DNA of 38,370 nucleotides from assembly GCA_904419035.1 (NCBI GenBank), contig CAJFQL010000018.1, forward strand, positions 1-38,370. The letters are read 5' to 3'. Both the position numbers and the translations under genes were made by a program. The notes beneath the pieces are model-generated. The model was given only the letters and a program-made list of their open reading frames with translations. It ran no database searches and was not told the DNA's origin. Shown one piece after another: positions 1-8,171 of this stretch (position 1 is its first letter; each line of letters begins with the position of its first letter). This DNA comes from Heritagella caecorum (lineage in GTDB: Bacteria; Bacillota; Clostridia; Oscillospirales; Acutalibacteraceae).

Positions 1-30
1 GGAGTGGCGCCGCTGACGCTGCGCCACTCC
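1..30. repeat. Perfect 10-bp hairpin at the window edge
   Basis: Bases 1-10 (GGAGTGGCGC) are the exact reverse complement of bases 21-30, with a 10-base loop. No T-run follows on the + strand. The flank needed to judge a leftward terminator lies outside the window. It could be a terminator of a gene to the left, a dispersed palindrome, or part of a structured RNA; the sequence does not decide. From here to base 128 I see no gene, only a weak 6-bp hairpin around 68-84. Confidence 0.5.
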
Positions 31-128
31 TGCTAAAACCTAATATTCCCGCACAGGGGGCTCTTTTTGTGCTGTCTGCACAATCTGGGGCGGTTCAGTG
101 AATGGCCGGGCTTTTCTTGTCGTAAAAA

Positions 129-455
129 TCAATCGTAAATAATCAGAGCCATAAATACCACCGGCTGATCGCCTACCGGGCGCAGACCGTGGCCGCAGCC
201 GTCGGGGGTGTACGTGACATCGCCGGGTTTTACCAGACGGGTGGTGCCGTTATCGTTGTATTCCGCCTCACCGGACAGAATGTAGTAGGTTTCGCTTTCG
301 TTGTGGTGCACATGGTACCCCAGCGAAGAACCGGGCTGGATGGTTACCTGCGCATACAACCCACATTTCCCGTTGAGTTCTTTTTCGCCCAGCAGTCGGC
401 AAATGGTCACTTCCCCGTCGCCGCCGGCCATATTTTTGACAACATCAATTTGCAT
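129..455 (-). CDS. Small single-domain cupin protein
   Basis: This 108-residue protein is one cupin beta-barrel. Cupin motif 1 is visible as GYHVHHNESE (His48, His50, Glu55 as likely metal ligands) and motif 2 as PDGCGHGL (His89). Proteins of this size and pattern are usually metal-binding sugar isomerase-like, oxidase-like or ligand-sensing cupins; the substrate cannot be read from the sequence. The reading frame stays open 30 codons further upstream, but I start at the ATG at 455 because AAAGGAGCG lies just before it and a good promoter lies inside the upstream extension. The gene is transcribed away from the feo operon and may be monocistronic. I see no feo-type operator in its own promoter. 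Confidence 0.85.
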   Translation of the reverse strand: MQIDVVKNMAGGDGEVTICRLLGEKELNGKCGLYAQVTIQPGSSLGYHVHHNESETYYILSGEAEYNDNGTTRLVKPGDVTYTPDGCGHGLRPVGDQPVVFMALIIYD

Positions 456-485
456 AGAAAACGCTCCTTTCGCGATTATGGCCCT

Positions 486-514
486 ATTATACCTCTGGGA
501 CAGGTGGGATGCAA
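486..514 (-). promoter_or_regulatory. Sigma-A promoter of the cupin gene
   Basis: Read leftward, TTGCAT (509-514) and a perfect TATAAT (486-491) are 17 bases apart, about 30 bases upstream of the cupin start codon. Confidence 0.7.
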
Positions 515-563
515 GAAAAAACAGGGAGTGGAAATTTTTTTCCAAAATAAGGGCGCCTTCCTA

Positions 564-592
564 TTGACAAATGGAAGGAATATGCGTATGAT
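564..592 (+). promoter_or_regulatory. Sigma-A promoter of the feo operon
   Basis: A consensus -35 TTGACA (564-569) and TATGAT (587-592) are separated by exactly 17 bases. Transcription should start near 599, so the first candidate operator at 601 begins right at the start point. The expected leader runs about 105 bases to the first feoA. Confidence 0.8.
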
Positions 593-600
593 AATAAACG

Positions 601-683
601 GTTAGTGAAAGCTAACTTTTCTTTATGGAGAGAGATTAGCCAAAACTAACTTTTTCTAGTTTCAATCGTTAGTTAGAACTAAC
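601..683 (+). promoter_or_regulatory. Three tandem TTAG/CTAA inverted repeats, likely metal-repressor operators
   Basis: Three 16-base inverted repeats lie at 601-616, 635-650 and 668-683. Each has TTAG and CTAA half-sites separated by 6 bases. The third (GTTAGTT-AG-AACTAAC) is a perfect 7-2-7 palindrome; the other two have mismatches near the centre. Their starts are 34 and 33 bases apart, close to three helical turns, so proteins bound to them would sit on one face. TTAG...CTAA symmetry is the pattern of DtxR/IdeR/MntR-family metal-dependent repressors. Placement downstream of the -10 box fits repression when iron is plentiful. The regulator gene is not in the window. Confidence 0.7.
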
Positions 684-703
684 TTTGCGAAAGGGGGATC
701 CGC

Positions 704-916
704 ATGATGCCTTTAACCTTGGCACCGGAAGGCGAAGAACAGGTGATCCGGCGAATTGGCGGCAAACCGGATGTGCGCAAACATCTGGAAAACCTGGGGT
801 TTGTGGCCGGTAGCCCGGTGATGGTGATCACGTCCCTGGGGGGAAACGTGATTGTCAGCATTAAGGAAAGCCGCGTGGCCATCAGCCGGGAAATGGCGCA
901 GAAAATCATGATCTGA
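704..916 (+). CDS. feoA: FeoA-family protein (first copy)
   Basis: This 70-residue SH3-like FeoA domain protein has the family pattern RRIGGKPDVRKHLENLGF followed by a turn-rich VAGSPVMVI strand segment. FeoA is a small cytoplasmic partner thought to modulate the FeoB ferrous-iron transporter. The start is the ATG at 704, with the next codon also ATG, behind a GAAAGGGGG ribosome site. It is the first gene of the operon and lies 36 bases before a second feoA. The two copies are clearly different in sequence, so this is not a recent tandem duplication. Two FeoA proteins per FeoB are common in Clostridia. Confidence 0.88.
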   Translation: MMPLTLAPEGEEQVIRRIGGKPDVRKHLENLGFVAGSPVMVITSLGGNVIVSIKESRVAISREMAQKIMI

Positions 917-952
917 CAAACGCGGTATGATCGGAATAGGAGGGAACACACA

Positions 953-1174
953 GTGAAAACACTCAAAGAAGTGAAAGTCGGCGATCGGGTGACCGTGCTG
1001 CGATTGCATGGAGAAGGGGCCGTCAAACGGCGGATTATGGACATGGGCCTTACCAAGGGGACCGAAGTCCTGGTGCGAAAAGTGGCGCCGCTGGGGGACC
1101 CGGTGGAAGTCACCGTACGCGGGTATGAACTGTCGCTGCGAAAAGATGACGCAGCCATGATTGAAGTCGAGTAA
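953..1174 (+). CDS. feoA: FeoA-family protein (second copy)
   Basis: This 73-residue protein is a more canonical FeoA: it carries VGDRVTVLRLHGEG near the N-terminus and the hallmark RRIMDMGLTKGTEV in the middle, followed by DPVEVTVRGYELSLR. It should act at the cytoplasmic side of FeoB. Translation starts at a GTG (953) preceded by a strong AGGAGGG site. The gap to feoB is 49 bases. The different sequences of the two FeoA proteins suggest distinct roles, for example one binding FeoB and one regulatory; that is inference. Confidence 0.9.
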   Translation: MKTLKEVKVGDRVTVLRLHGEGAVKRRIMDMGLTKGTEVLVRKVAPLGDPVEVTVRGYELSLRKDDAAMIEVE

Positions 1175-1223
1175 ACCGGTTTGGCACAAAGCAGACAACA
1201 ATCCGGCACAGAAAGGAAAATGG

Positions 1224-3716
1224 ATGATGGATCTGAGAATTGCTCTCGCAGGCAACCCGAATAGCGGCAAAACTACGCTGTTCAACGCGTTGACCGGTTC
1301 CAATCAGTTTGTGGGGAACTGGCCCGGTGTTACGGTGGAAAAAAAGGAAGGCAAGCTAAAAAAGCATGACGGCGTCACCATCACGGATTTGCCCGGCATT
1401 TATTCGCTTTCTCCCTATACGTTGGAAGAAGTGGTGGCACGAAATTACCTCATTGGCGAGCGGCCCGACGCGATTTTAAACGTGGTCGACGGCACGAACC
1501 TGGAACGGAACCTGTATCTTACTACCCAGCTCACCGAACTGGGGATTCCGGTAGTTGTGGCAGTCAATATGATAGACGTGGTGAAAAAACGCGGCGATGA
1601 AATTCGGCTTTCGGAATTATCCCGGGAACTGGGATGCCCGGTACTGGCGGTGTCGGCCTTAAAAGGCACCGGCATTCGTGAAGCCGCCCAGGCGGCGGTA
1701 GATGCCGCCCTGGGAGCCAAAACCGTGCCCATGCATACGTTTTCCGGCGTGGTGGAACATGCCCTGGCGCATATTGAAGAAGCAGCTCTGTCCGGCATTC
1801 CCGAAGAACAGCAGCGCTGGTATGCCATTAAAATCTTTGAGCGGGATGAAAAGGTACTCTCCCAGCTAAAACTTTCCGAAACAGTGCTCCAGCATATCGA
1901 AAAAGATATCCGCGCCGCGGAAGAAGAATGCGACGACGATGCGGAAAGCCTGATTACTAACGAGCGGTATGTGTACATCGCGTCCATGATGAAGGGTTGC
2001 TATAAGAAAAAGCGGAAAGACCGCCTGTCTCCTTCGGATAAAATTGACAAGGTAGTGACAAACCGCTTTGCGGCGCTGCCGATTTTTGCCCTAGTGATGT
2101 TCATTGTCTATTATATCTCCGTAACCACCGTGGGGACCTGGGCCACAGACTGGGCCAACGACGGGGTGTTTGGCGACGGTTGGCACCTGGTGGGCAATGA
2201 ACAATACGCGGCGGTAGCCGAAGAGTTTGACGGTGCTGCCAGTGTCGTAGACGGTTTTGTTTCGTATGAAGAAGCACAGGGAGCCGAACTCGGGGATCTT
2301 CCCGCCCTGATCGACCGGGAATCCGATACCTATGACCCGGCGGCAGCTAAAGCAGCCCTGCAGGAGTTTGCATCCGGTATTGCCGATACGGATGAAGCGG
2401 TGTATGAAGTGACCGACGAAGAAACCCTTGCGACCGAAGAAGTCACCTCTACGGGTGCTGAACTCAAGGAAGCGCTAACGGTACTGGATTCCTACGGGTA
2501 TGAAGCGCCGGACCCCGCTTCCTATGGGGTGTGGGTACCGGGTATCCCGGTTTTGGTGGAGCAGGCTCTACAAAGCGCTAACTGTGCTCCGTGGCTGTAT
2601 GGCCTGATTATGGATGGCATTATCGCCGGTGTTGGGGCCGTACTGGGGTTTGTACCGCAGATGTTGGTACTCTTTATCTTCCTGGCGTTTTTGGAATCCT
2701 GCGGGTATATGGCCCGAATTGCGTTTGTTATGGACCGTATTTTCCGTAAATTCGGTCTGTCGGGGAAATCGTTTATCCCGATTCTCATTGGCACCGGGTG
2801 CGGTGTGCCCGGCATTATGGCCTCCCGTACCATTGAAAACGAACGGGATCGCCGCATGACCATTATGACCACCACCTTTATCCCCTGTGGGGCCAAACTG
2901 CCGTTTATTGCCATGGTGGCCGGGGCTCTGTTTGGTGGGGCTCCCTGGGTAGCGCCTTCGGCGTACTTTGTGGGTATGGCCGCTATCATCCTGTCGGGGA
3001 TTATGCTGAAAAAGACAAAACGCTTTGCCGGTGAACCGGCGCCGTTTGTCATGGAACTGCCCGCTTATCACTGGCCTACCGTGGGGAACGTGCTGCGCTC
3101 CATGTGGGAACGCGGCTGGTCCTTCATCAAAAAAGCCGGTACCATCATTCTGCTTTCCACCATTGTGGTGTGGTTCGTCACGTATTTTGGTTTTGTCGAT
3201 GGCGGCTTTACCATGCTCAGCGACGACCAGATTGACCACAGCCTGCTGCGGTATATTGGCGATGGCATTGCCTGGCTGTTCATCCCGCTGGGATGGGGCG
3301 ATTGGCAGGCAGCGGTGGCTTCGGTGACCGGGCTGGTGGCCAAAGAAAACATTGTGGGTACCCTGGGTATCTTGTACAGTGCCGGTGAAGGTACGGTATA
3401 TGCCAATATGGCGGCCTCCTTTACGGCGGTGAGCGGGTATTCGTTCCTGGTGTTCAATTTGCTGTGCGCACCCTGCTTTGCCGCTATGGGGGCCATCAAG
3501 CGCGAAATGAACAACCGCCGCTGGTTCTGGTTTGCGGTGGGCTATCAGTGCGGCTTCGCGTATGCGGCGGCGCTGGTTGTCAACCAGCTGGGGCTGCTGT
3601 TTACCGGGCATATGGACATCCTCGGCACGGTGGTGGCGCTGCTTTTGATTGTGCTGGCAATTTATTTGCTGGTGCGTCCCGAACCAAAGGAAAACAGAAA
3701 AGCGGTTCTTAGTTAA
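1224..3716 (+). CDS. feoB: Ferrous iron transporter FeoB
   Basis: This 830-residue GTPase-coupled membrane protein imports Fe2+. The N-terminal G domain shows G1 GNPNSGKT (10-17), G3 DLPG (55-58), G4 NMID (115-118) and a G5-like SALKGTG. The helical spacer follows, then the membrane part with Gate-type segments such as IGTGCGVPGIMASR and FIPCGAKLPF. The start is the ATG at 1224 (followed by a second ATG), preceded by GAAAGGAA; a longer frame from 1161 would overlap feoA and has no ribosome site. The outside loop between the first and second membrane helices (about 305-452) is roughly 150 residues, acidic, and larger than in typical FeoB. Its neighbours confirm the role. Confidence 0.96.
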   Translation: MMDLRIALAGNPNSGKTTLFNALTGSNQFVGNWPGVTVEKKEGKLKKHDGVTITDLPGIYSLSPYTLEEVVARNYLIGERPDAILNVVDGTNLERNLYLTTQLTELGIPVVVAVNMIDVVKKRGDEIRLSELSRELGCPVLAVSALKGTGIREAAQAAVDAALGAKTVPMHTFSGVVEHALAHIEEAALSGIPEEQQRWYAIKIFERDEKVLSQLKLSETVLQHIEKDIRAAEEECDDDAESLITNERYVYIASMMKGCYKKKRKDRLSPSDKIDKVVTNRFAALPIFALVMFIVYYISVTTVGTWATDWANDGVFGDGWHLVGNEQYAAVAEEFDGAASVVDGFVSYEEAQGAELGDLPALIDRESDTYDPAAAKAALQEFASGIADTDEAVYEVTDEETLATEEVTSTGAELKEALTVLDSYGYEAPDPASYGVWVPGIPVLVEQALQSANCAPWLYGLIMDGIIAGVGAVLGFVPQMLVLFIFLAFLESCGYMARIAFVMDRIFRKFGLSGKSFIPILIGTGCGVPGIMASRTIENERDRRMTIMTTTFIPCGAKLPFIAMVAGALFGGAPWVAPSAYFVGMAAIILSGIMLKKTKRFAGEPAPFVMELPAYHWPTVGNVLRSMWERGWSFIKKAGTIILLSTIVVWFVTYFGFVDGGFTMLSDDQIDHSLLRYIGDGIAWLFIPLGWGDWQAAVASVTGLVAKENIVGTLGILYSAGEGTVYANMAASFTAVSGYSFLVFNLLCAPCFAAMGAIKREMNNRRWFWFAVGYQCGFAYAAALVVNQLGLLFTGHMDILGTVVALLLIVLAIYLLVRPEPKENRKAVLS

Positions 3717-3736
3717 TAAAGGAGGAAGGAAAGGCC

Positions 3737-3916
3737 ATGTCCTGGCTATGGGAACAAAGTGGTACGATTTTCGTTTTGCTTATTGTGATCGCCGTGGTGG
3801 TTTTGATTTTATATAGCCTGCGGCGGGATAAACAAAAGGGCCGCTCCCCTTGCGGCGGCCACTGCGGACACTGCCCCATGGGCGGAGCGTGCCATTCTAA
3901 AAAGGATCCTTCTTAA
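3737..3916 (+). CDS. FeoB-associated Cys-rich membrane protein
   Basis: This 59-residue protein has one hydrophobic helix near the N-terminus (residues about 9-28), then a basic stretch and a Cys/His cluster CGGHCGHCPMGGACH at 39-53. That layout is the FeoB-associated Cys-rich membrane protein family, which often follows feoB in Firmicutes and may hand over or hold iron at the inner membrane face. It starts at the ATG at 3737 behind GGAGGAAGG, 20 bases after feoB, and is followed at once by a terminator, so it is the last gene of the operon. Confidence 0.9.
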   Translation: MSWLWEQSGTIFVLLIVIAVVVLILYSLRRDKQKGRSPCGGHCGHCPMGGACHSKKDPS

Positions 3917-3922
3917 AAAAGC

Positions 3923-3956
3923 AAAATCCCCGGCGTTTTTACACGCCGGGGATTTT
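3923..3956. terminator. Bidirectional terminator after the feo operon
   Basis: A perfect 13-bp stem (3923-3935 with 3944-3956) has GC-rich CCCCGGCG at its core, A-rich and T-rich flanks on both sides, and an 8-base loop. It can stop the feo operon (+) and the leftward genes arriving from above 4035. Confidence 0.9.
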
Positions 3957-4034
3957 ATTGCTTGTAGGCGAGGACGATAGCGGAGATGATCCGGTCCACA
4001 CCCTGAAAAACCAGGATCCCAAATAAGAAACCTT
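3955..4034 (-). pseudogene. Possible C-terminal remnant of a membrane protein
   Basis: Between the terminator and the aminotransferase stop, the minus strand can be read as about 25 codons ending in a stop at 3955-3957. The peptide is hydrophobic (GFLFGILVFQGVDRIISAIV then LAYKQ) and resembles the last helix and tail of a transporter. It has no start codon of its own with a ribosome site and runs out of frame into the aminotransferase. It may be the tail left after a deletion, or chance. No family can be named. Confidence 0.3.
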
Positions 4035-4973
4035 TTATTCCTTGGCGGTAACGGCTTCCAGAGCACCGTCCAGCACGCTGACGGCCGTGTCGATTTCCTC
4101 TTTGGGGACCGTCAGAGGGGCAATGAACCGGATGATGTTTTTGTCGCTTCCGCAGGAGAGCAGGAACACATTTTTCTCCAGAGCCCACTGCAAAATTTTT
4201 GCCGTCGTTTCATGGTCCGGGCTGCCGTCCGCGTGAGCGATTTCCATGCCGATCATCAAACCGAGTCCACGGACTTCCCCAATGACGTCATATTTTTCGG
4301 CCAGCACGTTCAGCTTCTCCATAAAGTAAGCGCCCATTTTCCGGCCGTTTTCCACGGCTCCATTTTCCAGAATATCCATGGTGGCCAGGGCCGCTGCGCA
4401 CGAAACGGGATTTCCTCCGAATGTTCCTCCATGAGCTCCGGCTGTCCATTTATCCATGATCTCTGTGCGTCCAATGACGGCGGACAGGGGGAACCCGTTG
4501 GCAATACCCTTGGCACAGGCCAGGATGTCGGGCTGTACGCCCAGCGTCTGCCAGGCAAACATATGGCCCGTACGGCCAAAGCCGGTCTGCACTTCATCAA
4601 AAATGAGCATAATGCCGTATTTATCGCAAACTTCCCGTACATAGCGTACCCATTCAACCGGAGGGACGATATAACCGCCTTCGCCCTGCACCGGTTCCAT
4701 GAGAATGGCCGCGACCGAGTAGGGGTCGATCAAGCATTTAAACAGGTTGTCGAACTGGGTAAAGTATTCCTTCGGGCACTGCCCATTTTCCATTTTGTAC
4801 GGCGTTCCAAACAGTTTGGGATATTCGGCAAAATAGATGGAAGGCGCCAGTCCTTCGTAATGTTTCCGGTAGGCGGAATTGGAAGCCGTCAGCGATGTAC
4901 ACAAAAGCGTGCGCCCATGGAAAGAACCCTTAAAGGCGATAACAGCCGGCCGCTGCTTCTGTCCATTTGCCAT
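4035..4973 (-). pseudogene. Class III aminotransferase, N-terminally truncated
   Basis: The 312 codons encode the C-terminal two thirds of a fold-type I class III (omega-amino acid/4-aminobutyrate type) aminotransferase. Visible are the GSFHGRT cofactor-phosphate loop, LMEPVQGEGGY, IFDEVQTGFGRTG (cofactor Asp) and CAKGIANGFPLSAV with the Schiff-base Lys. Family members are usually about 420-450 residues; the first 100 or so, including the substrate-pocket segment, are absent. The ATG at 4973 is the first in-frame start past the break, but I see no proper ribosome site. At 4953-4973 the frame runs into a truncated dehydrogenase on the other strand. The family would make a semialdehyde from an omega-amino acid such as beta-alanine or GABA; the true substrate is unknown. 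Probably nonfunctional. Confidence 0.8.
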
Positions 4974-5606
4974 GATGTCACCCTGCACAGCGATTATTAT
5001 AAAGGCGCTTACTGGCAGGAAAAAGAACACAAACGTGCCTCTTTTGTCTTGACACGGCAAATGGAATTATACGGGAAAACCATGGGGATTATCGGGTTAG
5101 GGCATATTGGGCTTTGCGTGGCACAAACCGCCAAGGCGTTTGGCATGAAAGTCATCGCCTATTCCCGGTCCGTCAAAACCGGCCCCGAATATGATGGCAT
5201 TGAGCAGAAAAGCTTTCAGGATGTGCTGGCGCTAAGTGATGTCGTTTCCATCCACTGCCCGCTGACGGAAGCCACCCGAGGGCTTTTCGACAGCACCGCT
5301 TTCAGCCAAATGAAAGACGGCGCGATTCTGCTCAACACGGCCCGGGGTGAAATCATCGATGAGCAGGCTCTTGCTAAGGCCCTGGAAACAGGGAAAATCT
5401 ATGCGGCCGGCTTGGATGTGCTCACCGGCGAACCTCTGCAAAAACCCAGTGTGCTGATGAGCTGCCCCCATACAAAACTGACACCTCATATGGCATGGAC
5501 CCCTCCGGAATCGAGAATCCGGGGCGTCTATACAGAGGCGGCCAATTTTAAGCGGTGGCTGCATGGCGAACCTATACAAAACCTGGCCGAAAAACGTACG
5601 GTTTAA
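4953..5606 (+). pseudogene. D-2-hydroxyacid dehydrogenase, N-terminally truncated
   Basis: About 217 codons encode the NAD-binding and C-terminal part of a D-isomer 2-hydroxyacid dehydrogenase (glycerate/hydroxypyruvate reductase type). Visible are LLLSICHDV (a helix before the Rossmann fold), MGIIGLGHIG (dinucleotide loop), HCPLTEATRGLFD, LNTARGEIIDE (catalytic Arg), DVLTGEP (Glu) and LTPHMAW (His). Family length is about 310-330 residues; the first 100 or so, the substrate-binding half, are gone. There is no start codon with a ribosome site at the break; the frame stays open leftward only as the antisense of the aminotransferase. The amidohydrolase starts 13 bases after its stop, so the intact gene probably headed that operon. 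Confidence 0.82.
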
Positions 5607-5619
5607 ATGGGGGGAAATC

Positions 5620-7065
5620 ATGAAAAAGCTGACATTGATTACCAATACGTCCTATGTGGTAGGCTGTGAAAATGACCATCATTATTTGCTGAAGAATGGC
5701 CAAGTCGCCTTCCGGGGGAATGAAATTGTCTTTGTGGGACGTGACTATCCCGCCAAACCCGGCGAAATCGATGAAATCATCGACGCCAAGGGTGGGATCG
5801 TCATCCCAGGGCTGATCAATTTGCACTGCCATGTAGCGGCCAGCCCGGTGGAAAAGGGCTTTTTGGAGGATTTAGGCAGCCCCACCATGTACATGACGGG
5901 GCTCTATGAGTATCTGCGGGTCACTCATCTGGCGCCAGAAGATCAAATGAACGTCCTACAGTTTTCGTTAGGCGATATCATGGTGCGTGGGTCCACCACG
6001 ATTTTTGAATTGGGGTTGGGAAGCCCCGAAATGGTGGAAGCCATCGGACAGACCGGCATCCGCGCCTATATCGGCCTGATGGCCCGTGCCGGTGTGTTTA
6101 TGACCAAAGACGGGTTTAAGCCCTATTACGAATGGGATGAACCCAATGCGTTTAAACGGCTGGAGGAGACCTTGCGGCGCCGGGATCAGTATGACGGGTC
6201 CTTTGACGGGCGCATCCATATTGGTTTGTATCCGGGCCAGGTGGATACCTGTACGCCCGATTATTTGGATGAAGTCGCCCGCGTGATGCGGGATAACCCC
6301 AAAATGCCGCTGGCCATCCATGCCGCCCAGACGATCAACGAGTACAACCGCATTGTGCAGCTGTACGGGATGACCCCGGCGCATTTCCTGGCCGAACATG
6401 GCATTATCGGCCCGCAGGTACAGCTGGGCCACTACATCATGCCGTGTGGCCATAGCCTGAACCGGCTTAAATTAAAAGGGGAGCTGGAACTGCTGGCTAA
6501 GACGGGTACCAATGTCATCCATTGCCCGTGGAGTTATGCACGGCGGGGGATGATCATGGAATCGCTGCAGAAGTACCTGGATCTGGGGATCAATGTGGCG
6601 TTGGGTACCGATACGTTCACCCAGGATATGATCTTTGAAATGAAGTGTGCGGCTGTGTGCTGCAAAATTGCCGAAAACGGGGATCCGTTCACCGGTACAG
6701 CGGCCGAGGTCTTCAATGCGGCTACGATTGCCGGTGCCAAAGCGCTGGGTCGTGACGATTTGGGCCGGTTGCAGCCGGGCGCCAAAGCCGATATTGTCAT
6801 CGTGCGTACGGATAATTTTGACTGTATGCCGCTGCGTGACCCCATTAAAGTGCTGGTTTATTCCGCTTCCAGCCATGATATTGGGCGTGTCATCGTAGAT
6901 GGCCAGACCTTGGTGCAAGACGGCAAGGTGCTTCGCGGAGATCAGGAAAAAATGTATCACGATATGCAAAAGGCCGGTGAACGCATGTGGAAAAATGTCC
7001 CCAACCGGGATTACAAAGGCCGGACTGCCGACCAGATTAGTCCTTTTTCCTTCCCGCTTCGATAA
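5620..7065 (+). CDS. Metal-dependent amidohydrolase (TRZ/ATZ, chlorohydrolase-like family)
   Basis: This 481-residue TIM-barrel amidohydrolase contains the metal ligands His69 and His71 (LHCHVAA), His234 (IHAAQ), His271 (LGHYIMPCGH) and Asp331 (GTDTF). Related enzymes deaminate or hydrolyse aromatic or cyclic amine rings (cytosine-, guanine-, methylthioadenosine-type deaminases, triazine hydrolases, SsnA). The usual HxxE catalytic Glu is Gln237 here. The C-terminal GAKADIVIVR and IVDGQTLVQDGKV segments form the composite beta-sandwich typical of the family. The start is the ATG at 5620 behind a GGGGGGAAA site. It sits 24 bases before the HisC-like gene. The substrate is not identifiable; neighbours point to a nitrogen-rich heterocycle or cyclic amide. 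Confidence 0.85.
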   Translation: MKKLTLITNTSYVVGCENDHHYLLKNGQVAFRGNEIVFVGRDYPAKPGEIDEIIDAKGGIVIPGLINLHCHVAASPVEKGFLEDLGSPTMYMTGLYEYLRVTHLAPEDQMNVLQFSLGDIMVRGSTTIFELGLGSPEMVEAIGQTGIRAYIGLMARAGVFMTKDGFKPYYEWDEPNAFKRLEETLRRRDQYDGSFDGRIHIGLYPGQVDTCTPDYLDEVARVMRDNPKMPLAIHAAQTINEYNRIVQLYGMTPAHFLAEHGIIGPQVQLGHYIMPCGHSLNRLKLKGELELLAKTGTNVIHCPWSYARRGMIMESLQKYLDLGINVALGTDTFTQDMIFEMKCAAVCCKIAENGDPFTGTAAEVFNAATIAGAKALGRDDLGRLQPGAKADIVIVRTDNFDCMPLRDPIKVLVYSASSHDIGRVIVDGQTLVQDGKVLRGDQEKMYHDMQKAGERMWKNVPNRDYKGRTADQISPFSFPLR

Positions 7066-7089
7066 TATCAGAACAAAGGAGACTTTCAA

Positions 7090-8170
7090 ATGTTAAAAGA
7101 TCTGGTAAACCCCGCAGCCTGTATAAAAGGTACGTATCAGTTGGGCGAAACGTCCCAATCGGCGACTAAGGAATTGGGCCTGAGTAAAGTCTATAAGCTC
7201 AATTCCAATGAGAATCCCTTGGGGGTTTTGCCGCTAGCTGTAGAGGCGATGAAAAAGGCAGCCTGCGAAGTTAATTATTACCCGGACCCGACGGGGGTCT
7301 CGCTGCGGGAAAAATTGGCCAAACGGCTGCATGTGGAACCTGACAACATTGTTATTACCGAAGGGGCCAGTGTCACGTTGACCTTACTAGCGGAGATGTT
7401 TTTGAACCCGGGGGATGAAGTGCTGGAGCACTGGCCCATTTACAGTGGGTATCAGCGCCGGATGATCGACACCCGTCAGGCGGTGGCCGTCAAGGTGCCG
7501 GTTCACGAAAACGGGCAGCCGGATTTTGAAAAAATGCTGGAGGCCATTACCGATAAGACCCGCATGGTGATTATTTGCAATCCCAATAACCCCACGGGCG
7601 TTGTGTGTGATATTTGATTTCATTCGCCGGGTACCGGACGATATTATTGTACTGGTAGACGAAGCGTATATCGATTTTGTCGAGGATGAAACCTATCCCT
7701 CTGCCGTACAGCTGATCCATGACCATGAAAACGTGGTGGTAGTGCGTACCTTCTCCAAAATTGCCGGTATGGCCGGGGCTCGCATTGGGTATGCCGTTGC
7801 CTGCAAAGAGATGATCTGGTACTACAATAATATGGTCAATTTCTTCTGCGCCAGCGGGACGGCCTTGGCGGGGGCAGAGGCCTTTTTGGATGACGATGAA
7901 TTCCGTACCCGCACACGAAGGGAAATGATCAAAGGGCGCACCTATATTATGGATGAACTGCGCGCCATGGGGTATGAACCGTACCCCAGCCAGACCAACT
8001 TTGTGGCCTGTGATATGCATGTGGATCCCCTAAAACTTACGGAACAGCTCCGCCAGAAGGGAATCCTGATCCGTGGCAATCTGGGCGTTCCGCGCATGAC
8101 CGTAGGAGACAAAGAGGCCAACCATGCCTTGATTCAGGCCCTTCACGAGATCCTGCAGGGGGATAACTGA
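7090..8170 (+). pseudogene. HisC-like aminotransferase, split by a frameshift
   Basis: Two overlapping frames together encode one class I/II aminotransferase of the histidinol-phosphate type. The first (7090-7617) holds LNSNENPLG, the EGASVTL cofactor loop and CNPNNPTG. The second (7601-8170) holds VLVDEAYIDF, FSKIAGMAGARIGYA with the Schiff-base Lys, and the C-terminal domain ending in LGVPRMTVG. The frame shifts near 7602-7609, a (TG)4 tract; adding two bases there restores one frame. About three residues also seem short compared with relatives. The ribosome site AAAGGAG precedes 7090. No other his gene is nearby, so it may be a paralogue acting on a pathway amino acid. It could be a true mutation, slippage variation or a sequencing error. 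Confidence 0.8.
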
Positions 8171-8171
8171 T

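Noticed and set aside
68..84. Terminator for the cupin gene
   Set aside because: The stem is only about six pairs and no T-run follows on the minus strand.
1161..1223. Earlier start for feoB
   Set aside because: It would overlap the second feoA and lacks a ribosome site; the residues before MMDLRIAL do not match FeoB.
2568..3611. A 347-codon open frame opposite feoB
   Set aside because: Antisense to a well-supported gene, with His/Pro/Arg-rich sequence and no ribosome site.
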